This document shows positions 54,219 through 62,852 of a stretch of 64,000 nt of DNA, piece by piece (position 1 is the first letter of the stretch; each line of letters opens with the position of its first letter). The notes under the pieces are model-generated. The model did no database searches. It saw nothing but the letters and a program-made list of their open reading frames with translations, and had not been told where the DNA came from. Source of the DNA: Aquiflexum gelatinilyticum (GTDB lineage Bacteria > Bacteroidota > Bacteroidia > Cytophagales > Cyclobacteriaceae); contig NZ_JANSUY010000001.1 of the NCBI RefSeq assembly GCF_024741135.1, forward strand, positions 310,001-374,000, in the 5' to 3' direction. Made by a program: the position numbers and the translations under genes.

Positions 54219-55232
54219 ATGATCAATAAAAATATAGCTTACTCCATCTTAGAACTTGCTATTGTTCCTAAGGGTGGAACCATCAAACAAACATTGAACA
54301 ATTCACTAGCACTGGCCCAAGCCGCTGAGTCAATGAATTATAAGCGGTATTGGTTTGCGGAGCACCATAATTCTGAGTATATCGGTAGCAGTGCCACTTC
54401 CATCCTGATTGGGTACGTGGCAGAAAATACCCAAACCATCCGGGTAGGTTCCGGTGGGATTATGCTGCCCAATCATTCTCCCCTGATTATCGCGGAGCAG
54501 TTTGGAACCTTGGCGCATCTCTATCCCAACCGGATTGATTTGGGTCTTGGAAGAGCGCCGGGTACAGATTCGGCGACGGCACAAGCAATCAGGTCTGATT
54601 TTATGATGGCAGCTCACTCTTTTCCGCAGGAAGTAGAAAAAATTGAGGGTTATTTTTCCATCAAAAACAAAAGTGCCAAAGTAAGGGCCTCCATTGCGGA
54701 AGGCACGGATGTACCGCTGTATATTTTGGGATCGAGTACAGACAGTGCGCATTTGGCTGCAAAAAAGGGATTGCCTTATGCCTTCGCCAGCCATTTTGCA
54801 TCCACTTACCTGATTCAGGCTTTGGGCATCTACCACCGGGAATTTCAGCCTTCGGAGTTTCTGGATAAACCATATACTTTGGCAGGGGTGAATGTATTTG
54901 TGGCAGATACAGATGAAGAAGCAGAAAGGCTGTATACTACTTTGATCCGGATGTTTTTTAGTGTGTTGACAGGTGCCAGAGATGGCCTACAACCACCGAC
55001 AGAAATGACCCAGGACCTGAAGGAAATGGTGCAACATCCTTCCCTGCAGCAGATGCTGAAATATTCCTTTGTAGGAAGTAAGCAAACAGTAAAGAAACAG
55101 GCAAAGGAATTTTTGGCGCAAACCCAAGTGGATGAAATCATCGCCACTTCGACCATGTATGCCGTTGAGGACAGGATTAAGTCTGCCAGGCTTTTTGCAG
55201 AAGTAATGGCGGAGATCAATGCGCAGAATTAA
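54219..55232 (+). CDS. LLM-class flavin-dependent oxidoreductase (luciferase-like monooxygenase)
   Basis: 337 residues of the bacterial-luciferase barrel. Family stretches: YWFAEHHNSEYIGSSATSIL, VGSGGIMLPNHSPLIIAEQF, LYPNRIDLGLGRAPGTD, and the later PLYILGSSTDSAHLAAKKGL and YAFASHF (FMN/F420 pocket). This subgroup (MsnO8-like) uses FMNH2 and O2, but the substrate is unknown. Single gene, with about 350 bp to the next. Confidence 0.92.
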   Translation: MINKNIAYSILELAIVPKGGTIKQTLNNSLALAQAAESMNYKRYWFAEHHNSEYIGSSATSILIGYVAENTQTIRVGSGGIMLPNHSPLIIAEQFGTLAHLYPNRIDLGLGRAPGTDSATAQAIRSDFMMAAHSFPQEVEKIEGYFSIKNKSAKVRASIAEGTDVPLYILGSSTDSAHLAAKKGLPYAFASHFASTYLIQALGIYHREFQPSEFLDKPYTLAGVNVFVADTDEEAERLYTTLIRMFFSVLTGARDGLQPPTEMTQDLKEMVQHPSLQQMLKYSFVGSKQTVKKQAKEFLAQTQVDEIIATSTMYAVEDRIKSARLFAEVMAEINAQN

Positions 55233-55578
55233 GAGTAAATTCCTTGAAATTTTGCCTAAAAATTTATTGCTGCCATTATCGTCAGGGCACTATACCTCCA
55301 TTGGTCATCCCCAATCCCATTTACTTCTACCCGTGTGGTATTGTATTAATATATTGCCTGCAGGTCAAGGGTTTTTGTTTTGTTTTTGAAAGGTGTAAGT
55401 GAATACCCCAAGCAAAAGAGGCATTTATAAAGTAAATATCACTTACTTTAATGGAAGTTTTTTATCCCGACCAAGTCATTTTTTGGTTGACAAAATTTAA
55501 TTCAATTTCTGCTTAAGGAAAAAAGCTTGTAGAAATTCCAACCTTTCAGTAGTTTGAACAATAAACCCATAACCATCC
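55233..55578 (+). other. Intergenic gap with inverted repeats before the ManD-like gene
   Basis: No gene in 346 bp. GTAAGTGA (55395-55402) and TCACTTAC (55439-55446) form a perfect inverted repeat 36 bp apart, and the second copy is nested with AAAGTAA/TTACTTT (55429-55449). These could be paired operator half-sites. No firm promoter was recognised. Confidence 0.4.
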
Positions 55579-56922
55579 ATGAAAAACAAAAACACTGGAA
55601 TTCAGAGAAGAGAGGTACTTAAGCAACTGGGATTAGGAACCGCAGCAATGGGCTTGTTTAGCGGAACTGCTTTTGCTACATCAGATAAACAGACTCCTTC
55701 CTACGCCAAAGGGATGGCACCCGTCACCATCAAAAGCGTCAAAGCCATCACGACCAGACCCAGCGGGTCCAACCTGATTGTCGTGAAAGTCGAAACTTCC
55801 GAGCCCGGTTTGTATGGTTATGGCTGTGCCACCTTTACCCAGCGGGCATTTGCGGTGCTTCCTGCGATCGAATACCTGAATGAGTTTTGTGAGGGAAAGG
55901 ACGTGGACAACATTGAGGACATGTGGCAATCAGCCTATGTAAGTTCCTATTGGCGGAATGGTCCGGTGCTCAACAATGCTTTGAGCGGTCTTGACCAGGC
56001 ACTTTGGGATATCAAAGGCAAAAGGGCAAATATGCCTGTGTACCAAATATTGGGTGGAAAATGCCGTTTTGCAATTCCTTGTTATGCCCATGCCAACGGG
56101 AAAACCCCCGAGGAAGTGGCTGCCGATGTGCAGAAATTTATGGATCAGGGATACAAATATGTCAGGATCCAACAGGGAGGATATGGCGGAGCGAATATTT
56201 CAGGAACTCCTGATTTCAAAAAAGCCGGTTTTGCAAAAGATACCGATGGGTTTATGGATCAGCGGGTTTATCTCCAGTCAGTTCCCAAGATGTTTGAAGA
56301 AGTCAGGAAAGTCTGTGGGCATGAAGTACAACTTTTGCATGATATCCATGAGCGCGTCCGTCCGATAGATGCCATCAATCTGATCAAGAATCTGGAGCAA
56401 TATGATCCTTTTTTTATTGAAGATCCTTTTTCTCCCGAGAATATGGAATGGTTCAAGCAACTTCGTGCCACCACTTCTGTACCGATTGCAATGGGAGAAT
56501 TGTTTAACAATGTGAATGAATTCAAAGAACCGATGACCAACCATTGGTTTGATTATATCAGGATCCATGTGTCGCAGATTGGAGGTTTGACACCGGCGAT
56601 GAAGGTGGCGAGACTTGGGGAGTTTTATGGCATCGACACGGCTTGGCATGGTCCGGGGGATGTTTCGCCTGTTGGTCATGCCGCCCAGGCACATATGGAT
56701 TATGCCATCTGGAATTTTGGCATTCAGGAAGCTGCCCAGTTTTCTGATCAATTGAGAGAAGTATTTCCTGGTTGCCCCACGATGAACAATGGCTATATGT
56801 CAGTCAATGAAGCCCCTGGTTTTGGGGTGGAGGTGAATGAAACCCTCGCCGCAAAATATCCCATGACGACCAAATCGAGTTGGACCGTCAGGAAGGCTGA
56901 CGGAACGATTATCAAGCCTTAA
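55579..56922 (+). CDS. Tat-exported enolase-superfamily dehydratase, ManD/RspA-like
   Basis: 447 residues. The N-terminus IQRREVLKQLGLGTAAMGLF is a twin-arginine signal with cleavage near AFA-TS. The body matches the D-mannonate dehydratase/RspA group: LSGLDQALWDIKGKRANMPV, YVRIQQGGYG, metal Asp in LLHDIHERVRP, metal Glu in IEDPFSPENMEW and GELFNN, and catalytic-loop His in TAWHGPGDVSPVGH. Cytosolic ManD enzymes dehydrate mannonate or gluconate. Export suggests action on a sugar acid in the periplasm, but no sugar transport or uronate genes are nearby, so the substrate is open. Confidence 0.87.
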   Translation: MKNKNTGIQRREVLKQLGLGTAAMGLFSGTAFATSDKQTPSYAKGMAPVTIKSVKAITTRPSGSNLIVVKVETSEPGLYGYGCATFTQRAFAVLPAIEYLNEFCEGKDVDNIEDMWQSAYVSSYWRNGPVLNNALSGLDQALWDIKGKRANMPVYQILGGKCRFAIPCYAHANGKTPEEVAADVQKFMDQGYKYVRIQQGGYGGANISGTPDFKKAGFAKDTDGFMDQRVYLQSVPKMFEEVRKVCGHEVQLLHDIHERVRPIDAINLIKNLEQYDPFFIEDPFSPENMEWFKQLRATTSVPIAMGELFNNVNEFKEPMTNHWFDYIRIHVSQIGGLTPAMKVARLGEFYGIDTAWHGPGDVSPVGHAAQAHMDYAIWNFGIQEAAQFSDQLREVFPGCPTMNNGYMSVNEAPGFGVEVNETLAAKYPMTTKSSWTVRKADGTIIKP

Positions 56923-56959
56923 ATTAAAAAATCAGGTAATTAATATTAAATGAAGGTTT

Positions 56960-57082
56960 ATGAAAAACAAATATCAAATTCATATACTCATCGTTTTTAG
57001 TGTGGTGGCAGGATCTTTCCTCTTTTATGTAATCTTTCATTTTGGAGAAAAATTCGGTAAGTATCTAGCTGGAATATTTTAA
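56960..57082 (+). CDS. Small single-helix membrane peptide (40 residues)
   Basis: ATG at 56960, TAA at 57080-57082. The product starts KNKYQIHILIVFSVVAGSFL and has one membrane helix (about 7-27) followed by HFGEKFGKYLAGIF. The basic start, single helix and short amphipathic tail look like a genuine small membrane protein. 37 bp after the ManD-like gene, possibly in its transcript. No homologue recognised. Confidence 0.5.
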   Translation: MKNKYQIHILIVFSVVAGSFLFYVIFHFGEKFGKYLAGIF

Positions 57083-57097
57083 AAAAATGGGTTTAAA

Positions 57098-57200
57098 AAT
57101 TCAACAATTCCTCATTCACCATCCCCGGTAGTGTCACTTCAATCCAGGTGTTCTTTCCATTTTTCTCTTGATCGCCAACAATGCGTTTTCCATTAAACTT
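57098..57200 (-). pseudogene. Degenerate fragment related to the gene tail at 63838-64000
   Basis: The minus strand encodes ENALLAIKRKMERTPGLK and then, after a one-base deletion, VTLPGMVNEELLNF. This parallels EEALFAIKREMERTPGLKVTLPEMVDEEILN at the right end of the window. By hand alignment about four of five bases agree over roughly 95 bp. Upstream similarity is lost, so only a 3' fragment survives. A competing frame gives a short ORF, but only the frame above is conserved between the two loci. Confidence 0.6.
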
Positions 57201-57274
57201 GCTTAAAAATTGAAAAATCAAATGCATACCTTCATAAAATTGTCAAATCTGTCTCACCAATAATTAATCCAATT

Positions 57275-59173
57275 TCAATTCGCAGGAATATAAATGTCAA
57301 AAGTTGCTCCTTTGTTGACTTCGCCGGTGGCTGTGATGATTCCTTCATGGTTTTCCACTATTTTTTTCACAATGGAAAGTCCAATGCCTGTTCCGGAGTA
57401 TTCATTTTTTCCGTGAAGACGCTGAAACACCTCAAATATTTTTTCGCTGTATTGTTGGTCAAAGCCAATCCCATTGTCAGAGAAGGAAATGTGACAGTAC
57501 TTTTTTTGGGGTAAAAGTTTTTCATTTTTTAATTCCTTTCCGTACTCATTTCGGGCTTTGATTTTAATATAAGGAGGCATTGTTGGATTCGAAAACTTCA
57601 ATGCATTTCCCATTAAATTGTGCATGAGTTGCTCAAACTGAAAAGGGATGATATTGGCTACACAAAGATCATTTGCTTCAATGATGGCATGTTTTTCCAA
57701 TATATCCTCTTTGTAGTCCTCTATGATGAGGGCAACAATCTCTCCAAGGTCGGTAGGTTCCAATCTGGGTTCATTTTTGTTCATCCTTGAATAGGTCAAT
57801 AAATCCTGAATCAAGTTTTGCATACGTTGGGCGGCATGTTGCATCCTGTTAAAATAGTCCTTTCCTTGTTCTGACAGGTTGTTGACTTCTTTCCCTTGGA
57901 TCCGTGAGGCGAAGGTCTGGATTTTGCGAAGGGGTTCTTGCAGATCGTGGCTGGAGATATAGGCAAATGACTGTAGTTCTTTGTTTAACTTCTGGAGTTC
58001 TATGTTTTTTAATTCCAGGTTTTCCTCCGCTTTCTTTCGGTCGGATATGTCATTGATTGCACCTAGAAAATATTGCTTGTCTCCAATTTTTATGATTTCG
58101 GAGGATGTTAGGCCATAAAATTTCTCACCGGACTTTTTGATAAACTCAATTTCTTTGTTTTTGATTCTACCATTTGCTTTTATTTCTTGAATGATTGCTT
58201 CTCGTGATTCAGCATCTATCATTCCAATTTCAAGGGAAGTTTTGTCGATTGCTTCTTCCCGGCTAAAACCAAAAGTATTTATGAATTCATCATTGACCAT
58301 TAAAATTTTGCCTGACTTAACGTCTGATAAGGTCTTGCATATGGGAGAAAGATTAAATAAGGTAAAAAATTTCTCCTCGCTTTCTCTGAGGTCTGCAGTT
58401 CGCAAAGCGACTTTTTCTTCTAATTCTTTGGTAAAGGATTTTTCGGCATGGGTGTCAGTAAATGAACCCACCCACTTGACGATTGTATTATTTTCATCAA
58501 ATATTGGATTGGCTTTTCCTTTATGCCATCTATATTCCCCTTCTTTGCTTTTCAGGCGGACATCACAGATATACTTTTCGCCTGTTGCCAGGCTGTTTTT
58601 CCAGACTTGATTGATATTCTCGTAATCATCAGGATGGACGATTGCGATCCAGTCTTTTTCGCCTAGGGCCTCGATTCCTGTATATTCTTTCCACCTGAAA
58701 GAGGAAAATTCACCATTCCCATGTGCATCAGTCACCCAAACAAGCTGAGGTAAAGTTTGGACCAGAGAGCGAAATCTTTCCTCCCTTTCTTTCAATTCGT
58801 TTTCGATCTTAACCTTGTCGTCGATATCGGTGTTGGTGCCGATCCACCGGTGTATTTTTCCGTTTTCATCGGTGATAGGCACTCCTCGTGTGAGAAACCA
58901 ACGGTATTCTCCATCAGCCCGCCTGAGTGGAAATGTAAGTTCAAAGGGTTCGTTTGTCACCCATAGTTTTTTTGATATTTCTAAAATCCTTTCCACATGG
59001 TCCGGATGGTGTACTTTTTGCCATCCCCAACCCTTCATTTCTTCCAATGTTAGCCCTGAGTAGTCCAGCCACCGCTGGTTATACCAAAAAATATTCCCAT
59101 CTCCGTCGGCTATCCAGGCGAGGTTTTGAATGTTATTACTAAAAATTCTGAAGCGTTCTTCACTTTCCTGCAA
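57275..59173 (-). CDS. Multi-PAS sensor histidine kinase, C-terminal part of an interrupted gene
   Basis: 632 codons from a TTG inside LQESEERFR. It continues the reading frame of 59222-60361 exactly; only TAA at 59222-59224 separates them. Three PAS/PAC modules (NIQNLAWIADGDGNIFWYNQ, TLPQLVWVTDAHGNGEFS, LSPICKTLSDVKSGKILM) precede a HisKA domain with H-box FAYISSHDLQEPLRKIQTF and a HATPase with FEQLMHNLMGNALKFSNP, SFSDNGIGFDQQ and YSGTGIGLSIVKKIVE. Alone it lacks a good start codon, so it may be silent or made at a low level by reinitiation or readthrough. Confidence 0.85.
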   Translation of the reverse strand: MQESEERFRIFSNNIQNLAWIADGDGNIFWYNQRWLDYSGLTLEEMKGWGWQKVHHPDHVERILEISKKLWVTNEPFELTFPLRRADGEYRWFLTRGVPITDENGKIHRWIGTNTDIDDKVKIENELKEREERFRSLVQTLPQLVWVTDAHGNGEFSSFRWKEYTGIEALGEKDWIAIVHPDDYENINQVWKNSLATGEKYICDVRLKSKEGEYRWHKGKANPIFDENNTIVKWVGSFTDTHAEKSFTKELEEKVALRTADLRESEEKFFTLFNLSPICKTLSDVKSGKILMVNDEFINTFGFSREEAIDKTSLEIGMIDAESREAIIQEIKANGRIKNKEIEFIKKSGEKFYGLTSSEIIKIGDKQYFLGAINDISDRKKAEENLELKNIELQKLNKELQSFAYISSHDLQEPLRKIQTFASRIQGKEVNNLSEQGKDYFNRMQHAAQRMQNLIQDLLTYSRMNKNEPRLEPTDLGEIVALIIEDYKEDILEKHAIIEANDLCVANIIPFQFEQLMHNLMGNALKFSNPTMPPYIKIKARNEYGKELKNEKLLPQKKYCHISFSDNGIGFDQQYSEKIFEVFQRLHGKNEYSGTGIGLSIVKKIVENHEGIITATGEVNKGATFDIYIPAN

Positions 59174-59221
59174 GGCATCCTGCGTTAGTTTTTGACTGTG
59201 AATATCAAATCCAATTCCGAT

Positions 59222-60361
59222 TTAGCCCATTAACGTACCATCCTGAAGAAAGCGTGGGTTGCCGGTAAAAAAATGCCACCGATATTCCCCATCGTGGCGT
59301 CTAACCCTGATCGAAGGAATAACAAAGGAATCTCGATTTTTAAAAGCGGCTCTATAAATGTCCAATGCAATGTCTACATCCTCCGGATGGATGACGCTGT
59401 CCCATGACCTGCCCAAGGCTTCTTCGAAAGTAAGCCCGGTATAATCCAGCCATGTCTTATTCCAGTAACTGACAGAAGCCTCTAAGTTAGGTTCTACTAT
59501 ATAGGAAACCATTGGGAGGTTATCCGCCAAGGCCCGGTATCGCTCCTCACTTTCTTTTACTTTAAGGTGCATCAAAGTCTGAGAGGTTACTTCAGACGCT
59601 ATCATGCCGATACCAACTATTTCATTGTCTGCGTTTTTCTGGGGATAGAGGACAAAATTGTAATACTTCAAGGTTAGTTTGCCGTCCTTGACGATTTTCA
59701 CCGGAGTTTCGATGGCATTAAAGGGGTTGCCGGTCTGGTATATCTCAGCAAAAATTGCTTTGTACCCCTGTTCTTCTAATTCTGGCAATACCTCAAAATA
59801 GGGTTTTCCTACCACCTCATCGCCTTTTCCCCAGATTTCCAATACCGGTTTATTGGCTTCAGTAATGATAAAGTCCGGGCCATTAACGATTCCAATGGCA
59901 GAAGGGGATGAATGGATTAATTGGCTGTATCGCTTTTCATTTTCTTCAATTATTTTGGAGGATTCCAATTGGTCGCTGATATCCCGGGTTATGCCGGAAA
60001 TTTCTTCCACATTGCCATATGAATCCAATACAGGGACAAAAATGTAATCATAAAAACGTTTGCCCATTGAGGCATGTGTAAATGAAACCTGACCTCTGAT
60101 GCTCTGTTTTGTTGCGATCACTTGGTCTATTTCTTGTTGGTGCATCTCTGCATGCCACTTTTCATACCCTAATTCTGACAGTTTTTTCCCGATGGATTGT
60201 TCCCAGGTCAATCCCCACATATTCAATAAAGCATCATTGGCATAAGTGATCTTATAGTTTAAATCAAAGACATGAATTAAGTCCGGCGTGTTCTGGGTGA
60301 TAGCCTCAAAAAGCCTGAATATTTTGTTTTCCCGGGACATAATGTATTGGGTAAAATCCAT
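59222..60361 (-). CDS. PAS-domain protein, N-terminal part of an interrupted histidine kinase
   Basis: 379 residues, three PAS modules (LIHVFDLNYKITYANDALLN; SAIGIVNGPDFIITEANKPV; MVSYIVEPNLEASVSYWNKT) with PAC tails. It ends QDGTLMG, then TAA, in the middle of the third PAC motif; the next codons read IGIGFDIHSQKL in the same frame. In the following PAS repeat the equivalent text is HRWIGTNTDID, so the stop sits where a Trp is expected. No membrane helix or kinase core remains in this part. Whole gene 57275-60361 would be about 1028 codons. A sequencing error is possible. Confidence 0.85.
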   Translation of the reverse strand: MDFTQYIMSRENKIFRLFEAITQNTPDLIHVFDLNYKITYANDALLNMWGLTWEQSIGKKLSELGYEKWHAEMHQQEIDQVIATKQSIRGQVSFTHASMGKRFYDYIFVPVLDSYGNVEEISGITRDISDQLESSKIIEENEKRYSQLIHSSPSAIGIVNGPDFIITEANKPVLEIWGKGDEVVGKPYFEVLPELEEQGYKAIFAEIYQTGNPFNAIETPVKIVKDGKLTLKYYNFVLYPQKNADNEIVGIGMIASEVTSQTLMHLKVKESEERYRALADNLPMVSYIVEPNLEASVSYWNKTWLDYTGLTFEEALGRSWDSVIHPEDVDIALDIYRAAFKNRDSFVIPSIRVRRHDGEYRWHFFTGNPRFLQDGTLMG

Positions 60362-60584
60362 TATTTTGACAGAAAAAGATTACAAAAATCACCCATTATT
60401 GTCGTATAAAATTTAGGGAGCCAAGATCAGATCTTAGATTTCTATTTTTGGTAAACCAAAAATAGTCATGAAGTGCGGAATATTCAAGGGAAATAGAAAG
60501 GTAGTTTTCATCAAAAAATGTATTCACATAGCACTCAAATAGTCTATTTCAGTAATAATGACTTAAATCAGATTACCCAAAGGA

Positions 60585-61361
60585 TCACTTGTCAGTGGAG
60601 CTATCATGAAGTAGGCAATTCAGATATTTTGCATTGTGAAATGCATCACCCATGGTATTGTTAAAATAGACAAAAACAGTTTTACCTTCTTCAATCCATT
60701 CAAGAATATAGGTAGCATATTCATTCAAAAAATCCATGGAATAGCTTTCACGGTAATTACCGTCCGGACCATGAAATCTGATGTACATGAAATCTGATAT
60801 AAGGTCCGGCATTTGTGTTGCGGAATTTGCTTTGTCATGAATGACAATGCTTGCGCCATAAAAACCTATCAAATCATATACATTTTGGTCATACCATGAT
60901 TTGTGGCGAAACTCCACAGCAATCTTCCAACTACTTGGTATGTCAATTTCTTTGATACATTGTAAAAGGTTTTCCAATTGGCCGAAAGCATGAATACCAA
61001 GGCTATGGGGTAACTGAATCAGCAGACATCCCTTTTTATCATTGACAGCATTGATTGATTTGAAGAAATTGGACACATCTCCGGATTTGAAATCCAGACT
61101 TTTGCTATGGGTTATTGATTTCCATAATTTGAAGGTGAATTTAAAATTTTCAGGTACCGACTCTGCCCACCTTGCCACCGTTGTCGGTTGTGGAACCTTA
61201 TAAAAGGAGCTGTTTATTTCAATACTGTTAAAAAAAGTAGCGTAGTAAGTTAAGCGGCTTGCGTTTTCATAGGGTGGAGGAAATGAATATTTAGGAATGG
61301 GAAGCTGTAATCCGCTGAGTCCGGAATAGAAGGCCAGTTTATTCTCTATTATAAACTCCAT
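60585..61361 (-). CDS. DUF72 family protein
   Basis: About 258 residues. The start is the ATG before EFIIENKLAFYSGLSG; the frame runs on to 61427, but that stretch lies inside a terminator hairpin. DUF72 (YecE-like) barrel motifs: TYYATFFNSIEINSSFYKVP, ESVPENFKFTFKLWKSITH, CLLIQLPHSLG, VEFRHKSWYD, FMYIRFHGPDGNYRESYS and VFVYFNNTMGDAFHNAKYL. Function unknown. Single gene. Confidence 0.9.
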   Translation of the reverse strand: MEFIIENKLAFYSGLSGLQLPIPKYSFPPPYENASRLTYYATFFNSIEINSSFYKVPQPTTVARWAESVPENFKFTFKLWKSITHSKSLDFKSGDVSNFFKSINAVNDKKGCLLIQLPHSLGIHAFGQLENLLQCIKEIDIPSSWKIAVEFRHKSWYDQNVYDLIGFYGASIVIHDKANSATQMPDLISDFMYIRFHGPDGNYRESYSMDFLNEYATYILEWIEEGKTVFVYFNNTMGDAFHNAKYLNCLLHDSSTDK

Positions 61362-61411
61362 ACTTTTTTTACCATAGTTTGAATTGGAGGAATTTTTGTT
61401 CAGCCAAAAAG

Positions 61412-61443
61412 AAGCCTGCTTTTCCAAATGGAAAGGCAGGCTT
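61412..61443 (-). terminator. Terminator of the upstream membrane-protein gene
   Basis: Stem 61412-61425 with 61430-61443 (AAGCCTGC...GCAGGCTT plus TTTTCC/GGAAAG), AAAT loop, followed on the minus strand by TCTTTTTGG. It ends the gene at 61528 and rules out the 5'-extended start of the DUF72 gene. Confidence 0.85.
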
Positions 61444-61527
61444 TTTTGGTTTGTATAAATCTTGATACACGAGAATATCTATGAATTTATTTCCTCTTCG
61501 GCAGTCCATTTTGCCGAAAATAATAGA

Positions 61528-62565
61528 TTAAACAACATCTCCGCGATCATAATAAGAAGGATCTGTTTTGCCGGCCATGTGATCATGCTTCAAATAATTC
61601 TCTCTTAAATTTTTTACTCCCAAAAATCCTCCAAAGGCGGCTGCCATTGCTCCAAGGGTAAGTGCTATAGCTAAGTAGATCGCCGCATTGGCCACAGCAT
61701 TGGCAATTTCTTCAGCTTTGACTTTTGCCTTTTCTTTGGTTTCCTGTACAAATGCGTCAAATTCCTCGCGTGCCCTTTCAAATTCCGCCACACTGTTATC
61801 AACCGTATTCTTCGCTTCAGCCTCTGTCATTCCGGTCCTTTCAACAAGAATATTCACCAAAGCCTGCTTATCGATGGCTTCAAAAGACTGTTCGAACCTA
61901 TTTTTGGTCTTCCCAAAAACTTCTTCAATGGTGGAATCTCTCCTACCGGGTCGTCTTGCCATTTCCGAAGCTCCTTCTTGGGCATCATTGACAGATCTTC
62001 TAGCTTGTGATTCCAGGTACTGGGGATCGAGTTTATCCTTATTGGTATCTTCAAGCAAGGAATAAAATTCGTCCTTGGCACCGTCGAGTGATACTTCAAG
62101 GTCTGCAAACTGATCCTTTATTACAGGACCAAGCTGGTCTGCTACCACATCGCCAGTGGTGGAAATTATCCCACCAAAAATATTGCCCACACCTGAAATA
62201 ATACTCCCTACGACTGAAGTTAACAGCCAGGCTGATACAAGTGTATACAAAGCCCAAGTCATGATTCCCTGAATAACCCCGCTGGTATTAGTGAACGAAA
62301 CCCCGACTCGGGCCGCTACCAAACCGCCGACAAACAGCACGATCAAATTGCTTACTACCCACCAGATGATAGATCCTGTGCCTAATCCGCTTAAAGGATC
62401 GCTTTCCTCAGTTGGCTCGATACTCCATAAACCAATGGCCAGTCCTATTAAATTTAGGATCAGCATTAAGGATAAAGCAGCGATTGTACCTGCCAAAATG
62501 GCCCTCCATGAGATCCCTTTTCTGGGAACCTTGTTGTAAAAATTCAATTCAGTAACGTTTTCCAT
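61528..62565 (-). CDS. Membrane protein of unknown function, glycine-zipper-like
   Basis: About 345 residues starting at the ATG before ENVTELNFYNKV. Four N-terminal membrane helices (in order: WRAILAGTIAALSLMLILNL, IIWWVVSNLIVLFVGGLVAA, IQGIMTWALYTLVSAWLLTS, a Gly/Ile-rich segment GSIISGVGNIFGGIIS), a charged helical middle of about 160 residues, then one C-terminal helix (AIYLAIALTLGAMAAAFGGF). It resembles stress-associated membrane proteins with an N-terminal RGVSWRAILAG motif (here KGISWRAILAG). Function unknown. Confidence 0.78.
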   Translation of the reverse strand: MENVTELNFYNKVPRKGISWRAILAGTIAALSLMLILNLIGLAIGLWSIEPTEESDPLSGLGTGSIIWWVVSNLIVLFVGGLVAARVGVSFTNTSGVIQGIMTWALYTLVSAWLLTSVVGSIISGVGNIFGGIISTTGDVVADQLGPVIKDQFADLEVSLDGAKDEFYSLLEDTNKDKLDPQYLESQARRSVNDAQEGASEMARRPGRRDSTIEEVFGKTKNRFEQSFEAIDKQALVNILVERTGMTEAEAKNTVDNSVAEFERAREEFDAFVQETKEKAKVKAEEIANAVANAAIYLAIALTLGAMAAAFGGFLGVKNLRENYLKHDHMAGKTDPSYYDRGDVV

Positions 62566-62852
62566 AATCATTAGTTTAAAATAATTAGTAATTTTAAACA
62601 AAGTTGAGAAAAACCTAAAAAATATTTCTTACACCAAAACTATAAATATTTATAATATTATGGTTTAAGAATGGTATCGCAATTAAAATTAAAAGATTTG
62701 TACCATTAAATGAAGGTACTTAGGCTTTTATTGCTTGTCATTTTAAAAAATCCCCACATTATCTGAAATAATTTTGTAAAGAATATGTAAACGAGTATCC
62801 TTTAGATTGCACGCAGGGCCAAAGAGACTTTTTAGGAAAACCAAAAATAAAA

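Noticed and set aside
57098-57231. Short minus-strand ORF ending WIEVTLPGMVNEELLNF, read as a histidine-kinase tail
   Set aside because: The frame is not conserved at the related locus near 63.9 kb; the other frame (KRKMERTPGLK) is, so the kinase-like look is probably accidental.
61362-61427. 5' extension of the DUF72 ORF
   Set aside because: It would start inside a strong terminator hairpin (61412-61443), and the family begins at the later Met.
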